Shown here: positions 48,268-56,535 of the stretch, one piece after another | Layout of the letters: every line of letters begins with the position of its first letter | Numbering within the stretch: position 1 is the first letter of the stretch | Assembly: GCF_023518235.1 (NCBI RefSeq) | Contig: NZ_CP090423.1 | Span: 2,480,001 to 2,544,000, forward strand | Reading direction: 5' to 3' | Length of the DNA stretch: 64,000 nucleotides | From: Stenotrophomonas maltophilia | Lineage (GTDB): Bacteria; Pseudomonadota; Gammaproteobacteria; Xanthomonadales; Xanthomonadaceae | The notes under the pieces: generated by a model | Databases searched by the model: none | Told to the model about the DNA's origin: nothing | Seen by the model: only the letters and a program-made list of their open reading frames with translations | Position numbers and translations under genes: made by a program

Positions 48268-48590
48268 ACCGCTCCCTGCCTTCCGATGACGCCCTGCGCA
48301 GCCTGCACGCGCAGTCGCTGCAGGCGCTGTCGCCGGCCACGCTGGCGCGCCTGCGCCAGGCTCGACACGGCGCCCGCGCGCTCCAGCGCGGGCGCCTGCG
48401 CTGGTGGCTGGCCAGCGCCTGTTCGCTGGTGGTGGCACTGGGCATCGGCCTGCAGTTCACCGGCCATGGCACCCTGGTGGGCCCCGCGCCGGCACCGGTG
48501 CTTGCAGCGGCGGAAGACAACAGCGCACTGTACGACGAGAATCCCGATCTGTACCTGTGGCTGGGCGACACCGACCTGGCGATGGAGTGA
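48264..48590 (+). CDS. Single-span membrane protein, putative anti-sigma (DUF3619-like)
   Basis: The 108-residue protein starts with GTG (MNRSLPSDDALRSLHAQSLQ) overlapping the sigma-factor stop. It has one membrane helix at about 47-66 and a short acidic periplasmic tail ending DLYLWLGDTDLAME. The cytoplasmic helical part followed by one membrane span fits DUF3619-type partners of ECF sigma factors. The anti-sigma role is inferred from coupling and topology. Confidence 0.7.
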   Translation: MNRSLPSDDALRSLHAQSLQALSPATLARLRQARHGARALQRGRLRWWLASACSLVVALGIGLQFTGHGTLVGPAPAPVLAAAEDNSALYDENPDLYLWLGDTDLAME

Positions 48591-48593
48591 ACC

Positions 48594-49055
48594 ATGCCCC
48601 GAATCAACCTCCTGCCGCTACTGCTGACCCTGTCGCTGCTGCCGGCCGTCCCCGCGCTGGCGCAGAGCGCCGCCCCCTCTCCGGCCGCACGTACGGCACC
48701 GGCCGCGCCGCTGCCGGCGTGGGAACAGCTGAGCGAGGCCCAGCGCGAATCGCTGCTGGCCCCCTTGCGCGACCGCTGGAACAGCGCCGACGCCGGCCAG
48801 CGCCAACGCATGCTCTCGCATGGCCAGCGCTGGCAGTCGATGAGCCCGGAAGAGCGCGACAAGGCCCGCCGGGGCCTGCGCCGCTTCGAGCACATGAGCC
48901 CGGAACAGCGTGAGCAGGCCCGCGCCCTGTTCGGACAGATGCGCGATATGCCGCCGGCACAGCGTGAGGCGTTGCGCGAGCGCTGGTCGCAGATGACGCC
49001 GGAACAGCGCAGGGACTGGGTGCGCGACAACCCGCCGCCGGCCAAGCCGAGGTAA
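48594..49055 (+). CDS. Periplasmic DUF3106 protein
   Basis: The 153-residue protein has a signal peptide (MPRINLLPLLLTLSLLPAVP, cut near AQSAA) and three degenerate helical repeats built on W-x-x-MSPEERD/EQRE (residues about 40-140), rich in Arg, Glu and Gln. This matches DUF3106, which often follows sigma/DUF3619 pairs. It lies 3 bases after the anti-sigma-like gene. The repeats resemble CpxP/Spy-like LTxxQ helices in a general way; a periplasmic sensor or chaperone role is inference. Confidence 0.75.
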   Translation: MPRINLLPLLLTLSLLPAVPALAQSAAPSPAARTAPAAPLPAWEQLSEAQRESLLAPLRDRWNSADAGQRQRMLSHGQRWQSMSPEERDKARRGLRRFEHMSPEQREQARALFGQMRDMPPAQREALRERWSQMTPEQRRDWVRDNPPPAKPR

Positions 49056-49069
49056 CGCCCCGGGGGAAC

Positions 49070-49110
49070 GGGGTCAGAGCCCTTTGCCAGCGGCAAACGG
49101 ACCTGACACC
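49070..49110. repeat. Imperfect 19-3-19 hairpin, GGGGTCAG family
   Basis: GGGGTCAGAGCCCTTTGCC (49070-49088), loop AGC, then an inverted copy (49092-49110) matching at 15 of 19 positions. Same architecture as 43329-43371. It lies between the convergent DUF3106 and pntAA genes, a two-way terminator position. Confidence 0.65.
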
Positions 49111-49117
49111 ATGCCAC

Positions 49118-50197
49118 TCACGCCTGCCAGCGGGTCTTGGCCAGCAACTCATCGTCCCAGTCGAACGCCAGCTGGCCCTCGCGCACGAACAGCGCGACGA
49201 AGTTCAGCAGATTGCGCGCATACATCTCGCTGGCCTGGGTCGCGCCACGGCTGGCCAGGCCCAGCGGGCCATCGATGGTCACGCCCTGGTGTTCGATGCA
49301 CTGCCCGGGTTGGGTGAGCGCACAGTTGCCGCCACTTTCGGCCGCCAGATCGACGATCACGCTGCCGGCGGCCATGCCTTCCACCATCGCGGCGGTAACG
49401 ATGGTCGGCGCCGGGCGCCCGGGCACCGCGGCGGTGCAGATCACCACATCCACGCCGCGCAGATGGTCGGCCAGCCGCCGCTGCTGCTCGGCGCGTTCCT
49501 CGTCGGTCAGCGCACGTGCATAGCCACCCTCGCCCGCCGCACTGACGCCCAGATCGAGGAAGCGCGCGCCCAGCGACTGGATCTGCTCGCGGGTCTCCGG
49601 GCGCACGTCGAAACCTTCCACCTGTGCACCGAGCCGACGCGCGGTGGCGATGGCCTGCAGGCCGGCCACGCCGGCGCCGATCACCAGCACCTTGGCCGGA
49701 CGTACGGTGCCGGCGGCGGTGGTCAGCATCGGGAAGAAGCGTGGCGCGCGTTCGGCGGCGATCAGCGCGGCCTTGTAGCCGGCCATGCCGGCCTGCGAAC
49801 TGAGCACGTCCATCGCCTGCGCACGCGTGGTACGCGGCAGCTGCTGCAGCGGGAACAGCCGCAGGCGGTCGCCGGCAGCCAAGGCGGCCAAGGCCGGATC
49901 GGATGCCGGCGCAAGCAGGCCGATCACACTGGCCGCGGGCTTGAGCTTCTGCAACACGGTCGCCGGCGGCGCCTGTACGCACAGCAGGATGTCGATCTCG
50001 GGCCAGCGCGCGGCGTCGAACGCGCGTGCGCCTGCATCGTCATAGGCGGCATCAGGGAAGCCGGCGGCCAGGCCGGCGCCGGCTTCGTACCAGACGGTGA
50101 TGCCCAGTGCGCCCAGCTTCTTCGCCGTTTCCGGCGTCAGCGCCACGCGCCGTTCGCCCGGCGCGGTCTCCTTGATCCCCAGCAACGCCACGGCCAT
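49118..50197 (-). CDS. pntAA: NAD(P) transhydrogenase subunit alpha, NAD-binding part
   Basis: The 359-residue protein (MAVALLGIKETAPGERRVAL) has the alanine-dehydrogenase/PNT fold with RVALTPETAKKLGALGITVW, VLVIGAGVAGLQAIATARRL and ESGGNCALTQPGQ. It is the soluble hydride-donating subunit of the enzyme whose other genes are at 45808-47591. The pntAA-to-pntAB gap is about 1.5 kb and filled by three opposite-strand genes, so the operon is split. Confidence 0.93.
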   Translation of the reverse strand: MAVALLGIKETAPGERRVALTPETAKKLGALGITVWYEAGAGLAAGFPDAAYDDAGARAFDAARWPEIDILLCVQAPPATVLQKLKPAASVIGLLAPASDPALAALAAGDRLRLFPLQQLPRTTRAQAMDVLSSQAGMAGYKAALIAAERAPRFFPMLTTAAGTVRPAKVLVIGAGVAGLQAIATARRLGAQVEGFDVRPETREQIQSLGARFLDLGVSAAGEGGYARALTDEERAEQQRRLADHLRGVDVVICTAAVPGRPAPTIVTAAMVEGMAAGSVIVDLAAESGGNCALTQPGQCIEHQGVTIDGPLGLASRGATQASEMYARNLLNFVALFVREGQLAFDWDDELLAKTRWQA

Positions 50198-50249
50198 GCA
50201 GGTCCCCGCTGATCGGTGAGTTTTCCCGATCCTAGCAGGCGGCCCGTGC

Positions 50250-52565
50250 TCAGTGCAGCGTCGCGCTGCCCGGGTCCAGACGGTCGATCACGCCCTGCAT
50301 GGCGCTGTCGAAGGCGCCGTCATCCACATGGGCGCGCAGGCGGCCCAGCCGCACCATCACTGCCAGTTCTTCCGGCGAGGCCACGCAGAAGCGCACGCCA
50401 CGGCGGTTGACGAACAGCAGGCGCGAGGAAATCGGGCTGACCCACGACAGTTTGCCGGCCTGCACCTTGCCGTCCTTGTCGACGAAGTCCAGCCAGTTGC
50501 CGATCTCCATGCGGCGGAAGCGATCGGCGTCGGCGTTGTCGAAGTCATCGGCGTCGATCTGCCCGCTCAGTTCCACCGCCGGCGATTCGGCCACCGGCGG
50601 TGCCGGCAACGCGACCTGCGGCAGCTCGGGCAGCGCGCGCTGCAGTTCCGGCCGCGATTCGGCGATGCCCTGCAGGGTGTCATGCAGGGCGTCGATGGCG
50701 CCGGTGGCGGCGTCGCCATGCACGCCCACGCTGGCGAACACCTTGGCCAGCACCGGCTGCCAGGCCTGCAGCCACGGCTTGCCGACGATCTGGCGACGGG
50801 CCTCGGCCACTTCTTCCAGCAGGCCGTCGCCCAGGCTCAGGGCCTCGGCCACCGACGCACCCTCTTCGCCCTCGCGCAACAGCGCCAGGGTGAGATGGTG
50901 CTGCCACGGCTGGCGCAGGAACGCGGCGATGGCCGGCGGCAGCGTGGCGTCGCCGATGCGCCGATCCAGTTCGGCACCGGCGCGGGTGCGGGCCATCTCC
51001 AGCTTTTCCTGGCCGCGCTGCGTCTCGGCAGCGCGGCGCTCGGCGATTTCCACGCGGCGGCGATGCTGCACCAGGAACTCGCGGAACTCTTCTTCCAAGG
51101 TCAGGAAGATCGCCAGGTTCTCGTTGAACTCGGCCACCAGGCGCTCGATGATTTCCTCCACCTTGGCCATCAGCATGCGCTCGGCCTGGCTTTCGCCGGT
51201 GTTGCCCTCGCAGGCCTCGGCCAGCGAGTTGAGCAGCTTGCGCGCCGGGTGGGTCTTCTGCACGAACATGCGGCGGTCGAGCATGGCCACCTTCACGAAC
51301 GGCACCACCAGGCGGCCGATCAGTTCGCGCGAGCGGCCTTCCAGTTCACGTTCGTCCAGCATCACGTCGAACAGCATGCCGACCAGATCGATCGCATCTT
51401 CGTCCTGCGGATCCAGCCGGGTCTGGCCGGGATCGACACCGAGCCGGGTGGCGCTGGACAGCACTTCACTCTTCAGCCGCTGCGCCAGCGATTCGCCATC
51501 CTCGCCGATCGCCGCGCGCAGGGTCGCACTGGGCGTGGCCTGCAGCAGCGACAGCACCGACATCATCTCGCGCTGGCTCAACGGGCGCTGCTGGCCAATG
51601 GCCACCTGGGCGGCCGACGTGGCGTCCTCGCGTACATGGCGGGTCTGCTGCAGCAACTCGTGCAGCGCTTCCAGCAGCATGCCCTGCTGGCCCGGATAGG
51701 GCTCGCCGCTGCCGCTGTCCTCGCCTCCCAGGTGCTGCTGCATGTGGCCGCGACGTTCCGACCAGCGCGCGGCGAAGCGTTGCGCCCAGGCGGGAGCGGC
51801 CTGCTCGTCATCGGCGAAACCGGCATCGGCACCCTGGCGGTGCTCGACCAGATCTTCCAGCGCGCCAGCGCTGCGCGGCTCGGGTGCGGCCGAGAGCGGG
51901 CGTTGCGGCGTGCCCATCTGCGACATCACGCCGGCCGCCGCCAGCTGCTCGTCCAGCTTCTCGTAGATGCGGCCGATCGGCGCGCGCAGGTCGCGTTCGC
52001 ACAGCTTGATCAGCACCAGATGCACTTCCGGAGCCAGTTCACAGCCGGCAAACGCCTCGTGGATGGCCACGCCCAGGTGTTCCGGGCTAATCGGGTTGTG
52101 GTCGGCGTCCAGCTCGGCACCGCCGATCAGGCGGCCCAGGCGGCGGTCCAGCCGCGCCAGCACCGGCTTGAAGTCGCGCAGCAGCACGGTGGCGAAATTG
52201 CGCACCGCCAGCCGCGATTCCAGCACGTGCTCGGCCAGCAGGCTCAAGCCGTCTTCGGCCTGGCCGGACAGGGTGGCATCGGCCGACAGCGGCTCGCCGG
52301 CGGCCAGCGCCTCCCAGGCCCGCTGCAGGTGGCCGGCAAAGGCGGCGGCGATCTCCTCGCGGCGGCGGCGCAGCTCGCGCATCGCATCCAGGAACAGCAA
52401 CTGCGAGGAACCGGCATTGCCCGCGCGGTCGAACAACGCATCATCGAACCGCGCCAGCGCGGCCCCGAACGCCTGGCAAAGCGCGGGCAGGACCATGTCC
52501 CGGGCACGCTGGAGCTGGGCCGGGTCACGGCCCGGCGATCCCATCGGTGTGGGCACGCTCATCAT
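50250..52565 (-). CDS. Large DUF1631 protein
   Basis: A 771-residue protein starting MMSVPTPMGSPGRDPAQLQR, with GGAG upstream. It is mainly helical: an N-terminal helical region, a Gln-rich linker around 195-300, a long charged coiled region (about 440-560, with many RRAAETQRGQEKLEMARTRA-like heptads) and a compact end domain with RRMEIGNWLDFV and LLFVNRRGVRF. This arrangement matches DUF1631, of unknown function; similar proteins are sometimes mislabelled thymidine phosphorylase. The end domain looks like a degenerate PilZ barrel, which is inference. Confidence 0.8.
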   Translation of the reverse strand: MMSVPTPMGSPGRDPAQLQRARDMVLPALCQAFGAALARFDDALFDRAGNAGSSQLLFLDAMRELRRRREEIAAAFAGHLQRAWEALAAGEPLSADATLSGQAEDGLSLLAEHVLESRLAVRNFATVLLRDFKPVLARLDRRLGRLIGGAELDADHNPISPEHLGVAIHEAFAGCELAPEVHLVLIKLCERDLRAPIGRIYEKLDEQLAAAGVMSQMGTPQRPLSAAPEPRSAGALEDLVEHRQGADAGFADDEQAAPAWAQRFAARWSERRGHMQQHLGGEDSGSGEPYPGQQGMLLEALHELLQQTRHVREDATSAAQVAIGQQRPLSQREMMSVLSLLQATPSATLRAAIGEDGESLAQRLKSEVLSSATRLGVDPGQTRLDPQDEDAIDLVGMLFDVMLDERELEGRSRELIGRLVVPFVKVAMLDRRMFVQKTHPARKLLNSLAEACEGNTGESQAERMLMAKVEEIIERLVAEFNENLAIFLTLEEEFREFLVQHRRRVEIAERRAAETQRGQEKLEMARTRAGAELDRRIGDATLPPAIAAFLRQPWQHHLTLALLREGEEGASVAEALSLGDGLLEEVAEARRQIVGKPWLQAWQPVLAKVFASVGVHGDAATGAIDALHDTLQGIAESRPELQRALPELPQVALPAPPVAESPAVELSGQIDADDFDNADADRFRRMEIGNWLDFVDKDGKVQAGKLSWVSPISSRLLFVNRRGVRFCVASPEELAVMVRLGRLRAHVDDGAFDSAMQGVIDRLDPGSATLH

Positions 52566-52866
52566 TCGGGAAGGCTCCCCACCTTCTCTGGTACGACAGA
52601 CAGCATGGACATCGCGACGACCGGCACACCCCATGCACCGGTACGTCGATGGTAGGCCGGCCAGCCCGTCACGGACAGTGAAACAGTCCTCACTTCAAAC
52701 CTCATGACCGGCGGCCCGGCAAGACCGATATCGTAAGCCGTGCAAGGCCCATGAGGCGAGGGGAAGCGGTCGTCCGTTTCCCGCCAGTGGCATGATGTTC
52801 ATCACAGTTTGATATTCAGGGTGCAGACGCGACACAGACGGCGTCATTGACCGCCCCGACTATAAT
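52566..52866 (+). promoter_or_regulatory. Divergent intergenic region with a TATAAT box
   Basis: About 300 bases between the DUF1631 gene and the nitroreductase gene. TATAAT is at 52861-52866 on plus but no good -35 lies 16-18 bases upstream (TTGACC at 52847 is too close). If this -10 is used the mRNA starts near 52873, which favours the ATG at 52897. I see nothing else convincing here. Confidence 0.4.
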
Positions 52867-52896
52867 CAAACGCCCGTGATGACCGGTTCAGACACC

Positions 52897-53475
52897 ATGC
52901 CCGACCCCGCCGCCCTGCTCGCCCTGGATGCCCGCCGCTCGGTGCCCTCGCGGCAACTGGGCGAACCCGGGCCGGACCCGGCCACCCTGCAGCGGATGCT
53001 GGCCTCGGCGGTACGCGTGCCTGACCACGGCAAGCGCGTGCCGTTCCGCTTCCTGAAAATCGCCGGCGATGCGCGTCACACTCTGGGCGACTTCCTGGCC
53101 GAGCGCAGCCGCCAGCGCGACCCGCAGGCCGGCGATGCGGTCTTCGAGAAGGACCGCCAGCGTTTCAGCCATGCGCCGCTGGTGATCGTGGTGGTGGCCA
53201 GCCCGCGCCCGGATCCCAAGGTGCCCGAGCAGGAACAGCTGATGACCGCCGGCTGCGTCTGCTTTGCCCTGCTGCAGGCCGCGCAGGCGCTGGGCTTCGG
53301 CGCGCAGTGGCTGACCGCGTGGATGGCGTTCGACCCGGCCGTGCAGGCGCATCTGGGCCTGGCCGAAGGCGAGCGCATCGCCGGCTTCATCCACATCGGC
53401 ACGCCCAAGGCCGCGGTGCCCGAGCGCGAGCGCCCCGATCCGGCCACGCTGCTGCAGGAATGGACCGCACCGTGA
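52897..53475 (+). CDS. Nitroreductase family protein (YdjA-like)
   Basis: FMN oxidoreductase of the minimal nitroreductase type. From MPDPAALLALDARRSVPSRQ it has 192 residues; GTG 52876 and ATG 52879 are in-frame alternatives. The RRSVPSRQLGEPGPD start (FMN-binding Arg and Ser), PDHGKRVPFRF and the GAQWLTAWMAFDPAV segment match YdjA. Substrate unknown. It leads a run of four coupled genes. Confidence 0.85.
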   Translation: MPDPAALLALDARRSVPSRQLGEPGPDPATLQRMLASAVRVPDHGKRVPFRFLKIAGDARHTLGDFLAERSRQRDPQAGDAVFEKDRQRFSHAPLVIVVVASPRPDPKVPEQEQLMTAGCVCFALLQAAQALGFGAQWLTAWMAFDPAVQAHLGLAEGERIAGFIHIGTPKAAVPERERPDPATLLQEWTAP

Positions 53476-54428
53476 GCGCGGTGAGCGCCCAGCCCGCACC
53501 GCCGCTGTATCTGGTCGATGCCAGCATCTACGTGTTCCGTGCCTGGCATTCGCTACCCGACCAGTTTCAGGACAGCCAGGGCTGGCCGACCAACGCGGTG
53601 CATGGCTTTGCCCGCTTCCTGCTGGACCTGCTGGAGCGCGAGCGGCCACGGCATATCGCCATCGCCTTCGACGAAGCGCTGGACAGCGGCTTCCGTCATC
53701 GCCTGTACCCGGCCTACAAGGCCAACCGCGATCCGGCGCCGGAGGCGCTCAAGCGACAGTTCGTACACTGCAAGGCCCTGTGTGCGGCGCTGGGGCTGGC
53801 GGTGCTGGCCCATCATGATTTCGAGGCCGACGACCTGATCGGCAGCGCCCTGCACCGGCACCGTGGCAGCCATCGCGGGGTGATCATTTCCGCCGACAAG
53901 GATCTGTCGCAGCTGCTGCTCGACCGCGACGAACAATGGGACTACGCACGCAACCAGCGCTGGGATGTGGCCGGGGTCAAGGCCCGCCACGGCGTGCACG
54001 CGCACCAGATCGCCGACTACCTGGCGCTGTGTGGCGATGCGGTGGACAACATTCCCGGTGTCAGCGGCGTGGGCGCCAAATCGGCGGCGGTGCTGCTGGC
54101 CCACTTCGGCAGCATGGATGCCCTGTTTGACCGTATCGATGAAGTGCCGTTCCTGCGCCTGCGCGGTGCGGCACAGATGGCGGTGCGGCTGCGTGAACAG
54201 CGCGAGCATGCCCAGCTCTGGCGCCAGCTGACCACCATCGCGCTGGACGCGCCGCTGGAGGGCTGCCAGAGCGGCATGCCGCGCCAGCCGGCCGACCCCG
54301 AGCTGCTGGACGGCCTCTGCCAGACCCTGCGCTTCGGCCCGATGACCCGCCGCCGGCTGTTCGATGCTGCCGGGGTGGCAGACCCCCTTCCCACTCCCTC
54401 TTTCTCCAATTCCGGCGAGCCCGCATGA
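53472..54428 (+). CDS. 5'-3' exonuclease / flap endonuclease, Xni-like
   Basis: A 318-residue protein without polymerase domain. I favour GTG 53472, which overlaps the previous stop as GTGA; ATG 53460 is an alternative. It has YLVDASIYVFRAWHSLPD, AIAFDEALDSGFRHRLYPAY and YKANR, the metal-site EADDLIG and SADKDLSQLL, and the helix-hairpin-helix NIPGVSGVGAKSAAVLL. These match the PolI 5' nuclease domain and E. coli Xni. Role in DNA repair or flap removal by family. Confidence 0.88.
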   Translation: MSAVSAQPAPPLYLVDASIYVFRAWHSLPDQFQDSQGWPTNAVHGFARFLLDLLERERPRHIAIAFDEALDSGFRHRLYPAYKANRDPAPEALKRQFVHCKALCAALGLAVLAHHDFEADDLIGSALHRHRGSHRGVIISADKDLSQLLLDRDEQWDYARNQRWDVAGVKARHGVHAHQIADYLALCGDAVDNIPGVSGVGAKSAAVLLAHFGSMDALFDRIDEVPFLRLRGAAQMAVRLREQREHAQLWRQLTTIALDAPLEGCQSGMPRQPADPELLDGLCQTLRFGPMTRRRLFDAAGVADPLPTPSFSNSGEPA

Positions 54429-54979
54429 GCCAGCGCAACACCGAAGCACCGCGAGTGGTCTACGAAGGCAAGTACCAGCGCATGGTCGTGCGCGGCACCT
54501 GGGAATACAGCGAACGCACCCATGCCGGTGGCCTGGCGGCGATCATCATCGCCGTCACGCCCGAGGACAAGGTGCTGTTCGTCGAACAGTTCCGCGTGCC
54601 GCTGCAGGCACCGACCATCGAGATGCCGGCCGGACTGGTCGGTGACGTCGATGCTGGCGAATCCATCGAAGTCTCGGCTGTGCGCGAACTGGAAGAAGAA
54701 ACCGGCTGGACCGCCGCGGACGCCGAAGTGCTGATGATCGGGCCGACCTCATCCGGTGCCAGCAGCGAGCAGATCGCCTTCGTGCGCGCCACCGGCCTGC
54801 GCCGGATCGGCCAAGGCGGCGGCGATGACAGCGAGGACATCACCGTGCACGAGATTCCGCGCAACCAGGCCGCGGCCTGGCTGGTGCAGAAGATGGGCGA
54901 AGGCTACGCGCTGGACGCCAAGCTGTGGGCCGGGCTGTGGATGATCGAGCACCATCTGGACGGCCGCCCGCGTGGCTGA
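54425..54979 (+). CDS. Nudix hydrolase (ADP-ribose pyrophosphatase-like)
   Basis: The 184-residue protein (MSQRNTEAPRVVYEGKYQRM) has a full Nudix box at 73-95: Gly73, Glu79, Arg87-Glu88, Glu91-Glu92, Gly94. The preceding VEQFRVPLQAPTIEMPAGL is typical of ADP-ribose or nucleoside-diphosphate-sugar hydrolases. ATGA overlap with the Xni-like gene. Confidence 0.9.
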   Translation: MSQRNTEAPRVVYEGKYQRMVVRGTWEYSERTHAGGLAAIIIAVTPEDKVLFVEQFRVPLQAPTIEMPAGLVGDVDAGESIEVSAVRELEEETGWTAADAEVLMIGPTSSGASSEQIAFVRATGLRRIGQGGGDDSEDITVHEIPRNQAAAWLVQKMGEGYALDAKLWAGLWMIEHHLDGRPRG

Positions 54980-55769
54980 CGCCGATCTGCATGCGCTGCC
55001 GGCGCTGCTGGGCGCCGACGACCCGGCGATCTATTCGATCCACCGGGCGCAGGGCGCCTCACCGTTCCTGCTGCTGGCCGACCATGCCGGCCAGCAGGTG
55101 CCGCGTGCCCTCACAGGCCTCGGTCTGCCGCAGGCCGAACGGGACCGCCATATCGGCTGGGACATCGGCATTGCCGGCACCACCCGCGCGCTGGCCGAAC
55201 GGCTCGATGCCTGGGCGATCGAACAGACCTATTCGCGGCTGCTGATCGACTGCAACCGCCCGCTGGCGTCGCCAACGCTGATTCCGGAAGTGAGCGACCA
55301 CACCGTGGTGCCAGGCAATGCCGGGCTGTCGGCAGCGCAGCGGCAACAACGCATCGAAGCGATCCACGCGCCCTACCACGCGCGCATCGACGCCGAGCTT
55401 GATGCACGCCGTGATGCAGGCCGCCCCACGCTGCTGGTGATGATGCACAGCTTCACCCCGGCCATGAGCGGCGTGCAGCGGCCGTGGCATGCCGGCGTGC
55501 TGTACCACCAGGACACGCGTTTTGCCCATGCGCTGCTGCAGGCACTGCGCGACGAGGGCGACCTGGTGGTGGGTGACAATGAGCCGTATTCGGTCAGCAG
55601 CACCAGCGACTACGCGGTGCCCGTGCATGGCGAAGGCCGTGGCCTGGTGCACGTGGAGCTGGAGATCCGGCAGGACCTGATTGCCGACGTGGCCGGGCAG
55701 CAGGCGTGGGCGGAGCGGTTGGCGCGGATCTTCAGCGCATTGCAGCCGCAGTTGCTGGCGTTCGGTTGA
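54972..55769 (+). CDS. N-formylglutamate amidohydrolase family protein
   Basis: The 265-residue protein starts with GTG 8 bases inside the Nudix gene (MADADLHALPALLGADDPAI). LLLADHAGQQVPRAL, GWDIGIAGTTRALAERL, SRLLIDCNRPL, MMHSFTPAM and GDNEPYSVS match the FGase family of zinc hydrolases. HutG-type enzymes release formate from N-formylglutamate in His breakdown, but no hut gene is nearby, so the substrate is open. Confidence 0.87.
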   Translation: MADADLHALPALLGADDPAIYSIHRAQGASPFLLLADHAGQQVPRALTGLGLPQAERDRHIGWDIGIAGTTRALAERLDAWAIEQTYSRLLIDCNRPLASPTLIPEVSDHTVVPGNAGLSAAQRQQRIEAIHAPYHARIDAELDARRDAGRPTLLVMMHSFTPAMSGVQRPWHAGVLYHQDTRFAHALLQALRDEGDLVVGDNEPYSVSSTSDYAVPVHGEGRGLVHVELEIRQDLIADVAGQQAWAERLARIFSALQPQLLAFG

Positions 55770-55794
55770 ACGCGCGTGGATCCATCCCGTATCG

Positions 55795-55867
55795 GTAGTG
55801 CCGGCCGCCGGCCGGCAACCTCAGGGTAATTGGATCATTGCAGTTGCCGGCCAGCGGCCGGCACTAC
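55795..55867. repeat. SMAG pair overlapping a stop codon
   Basis: GTAG-TGCCGGCC...GGCCGGCA on plus at 55795-55817 faces an inverted copy at 55845-55867. The TAG of the second copy's GTAG is the stop codon of the minus-strand gene ending at 55864. Confidence 0.8.
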
Positions 55868-56535
55868 CGCAGCATCGGCGCATCCATCCACGGGAACGGC
55901 TTGAAGCCGTGCACCTGCACGGTCGCGCCGAGCCCTTCGAACTGATCCTTGATGTCCTGCGCGCGGTTGCGATCCAGCGCTTCACCCAGCAGTAGCGGCA
56001 ACGCGCGGCAACGCGCCAATGCATCGCCCACCGGAATCTCCAGCAGGCGCGCCACGCGCTGCGCCGCCGCTTTGATCTGCGCCTCCGGGCACGCGTTCAA
56101 TGCCATATCGAAGGACGCGAAGATGCCTGTGCCCACACCCGCCTCGCGCGCAGCCGCCTGTTCCGCAACTTCCGCTTCGCCCAGGGCCTCATCGATGCAT
56201 TCGACCTGCTGGAAGGCGTCGTACTCGGCGTAGTACGCCAGCGCCTGCGCGTAGTCCCGCAGCGAAGACAACGGGCGCTGCCGCTTCTGCACGTCGAGCA
56301 CGTCCGCAAACGTCGCAGGTTCCAGGAACGTGCCCAGGCCCAGCGCGCGCGCTTCAGCCGGAACCTCGCTGTCCTCATCGAATGCGGCATCCTCATCGGG
56401 TGGCAACCAGAAGCGCGCCTGCAGCAGGTCGTCATCGGTGGCGTGCACCCAACCGAAGGAGCCGTGCACCTCATCATCATCGTTGCAGGCTGCGAAGGCG
56501 TGCAGGGTCTGTTGCAGGTCCAGCAGCTCGATCAT
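55864..56535 (-). CDS. Unknown protein with L7/L12-like carboxy domain
   Basis: A 223-residue acidic protein starting MIELLDLQQTLHAFAACNDD, whose ATG overlaps the MFS stop as ATGA. I do not recognise the first ~145 residues. The segment about 150-208 (VARLLEIPVGDALARCRALP to FEGLGATVQV) follows the pattern of the L7/L12 carboxy domain in this window ([20 protein letters not shown] to [10 protein letters not shown]). Stand-alone domains of this sort occur in unknown bacterial proteins. The stop codon is donated by a SMAG repeat. Confidence 0.7.
   Translation of the reverse strand: MIELLDLQQTLHAFAACNDDDEVHGSFGWVHATDDDLLQARFWLPPDEDAAFDEDSEVPAEARALGLGTFLEPATFADVLDVQKRQRPLSSLRDYAQALAYYAEYDAFQQVECIDEALGEAEVAEQAAAREAGVGTGIFASFDMALNACPEAQIKAAAQRVARLLEIPVGDALARCRALPLLLGEALDRNRAQDIKDQFEGLGATVQVHGFKPFPWMDAPMLR

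Noticed and set aside
52847..52852. TTGACC as the -35 box of the nitroreductase promoter
   Set aside because: Only 8 bases from the TATAAT box; sigma70 needs about 17.
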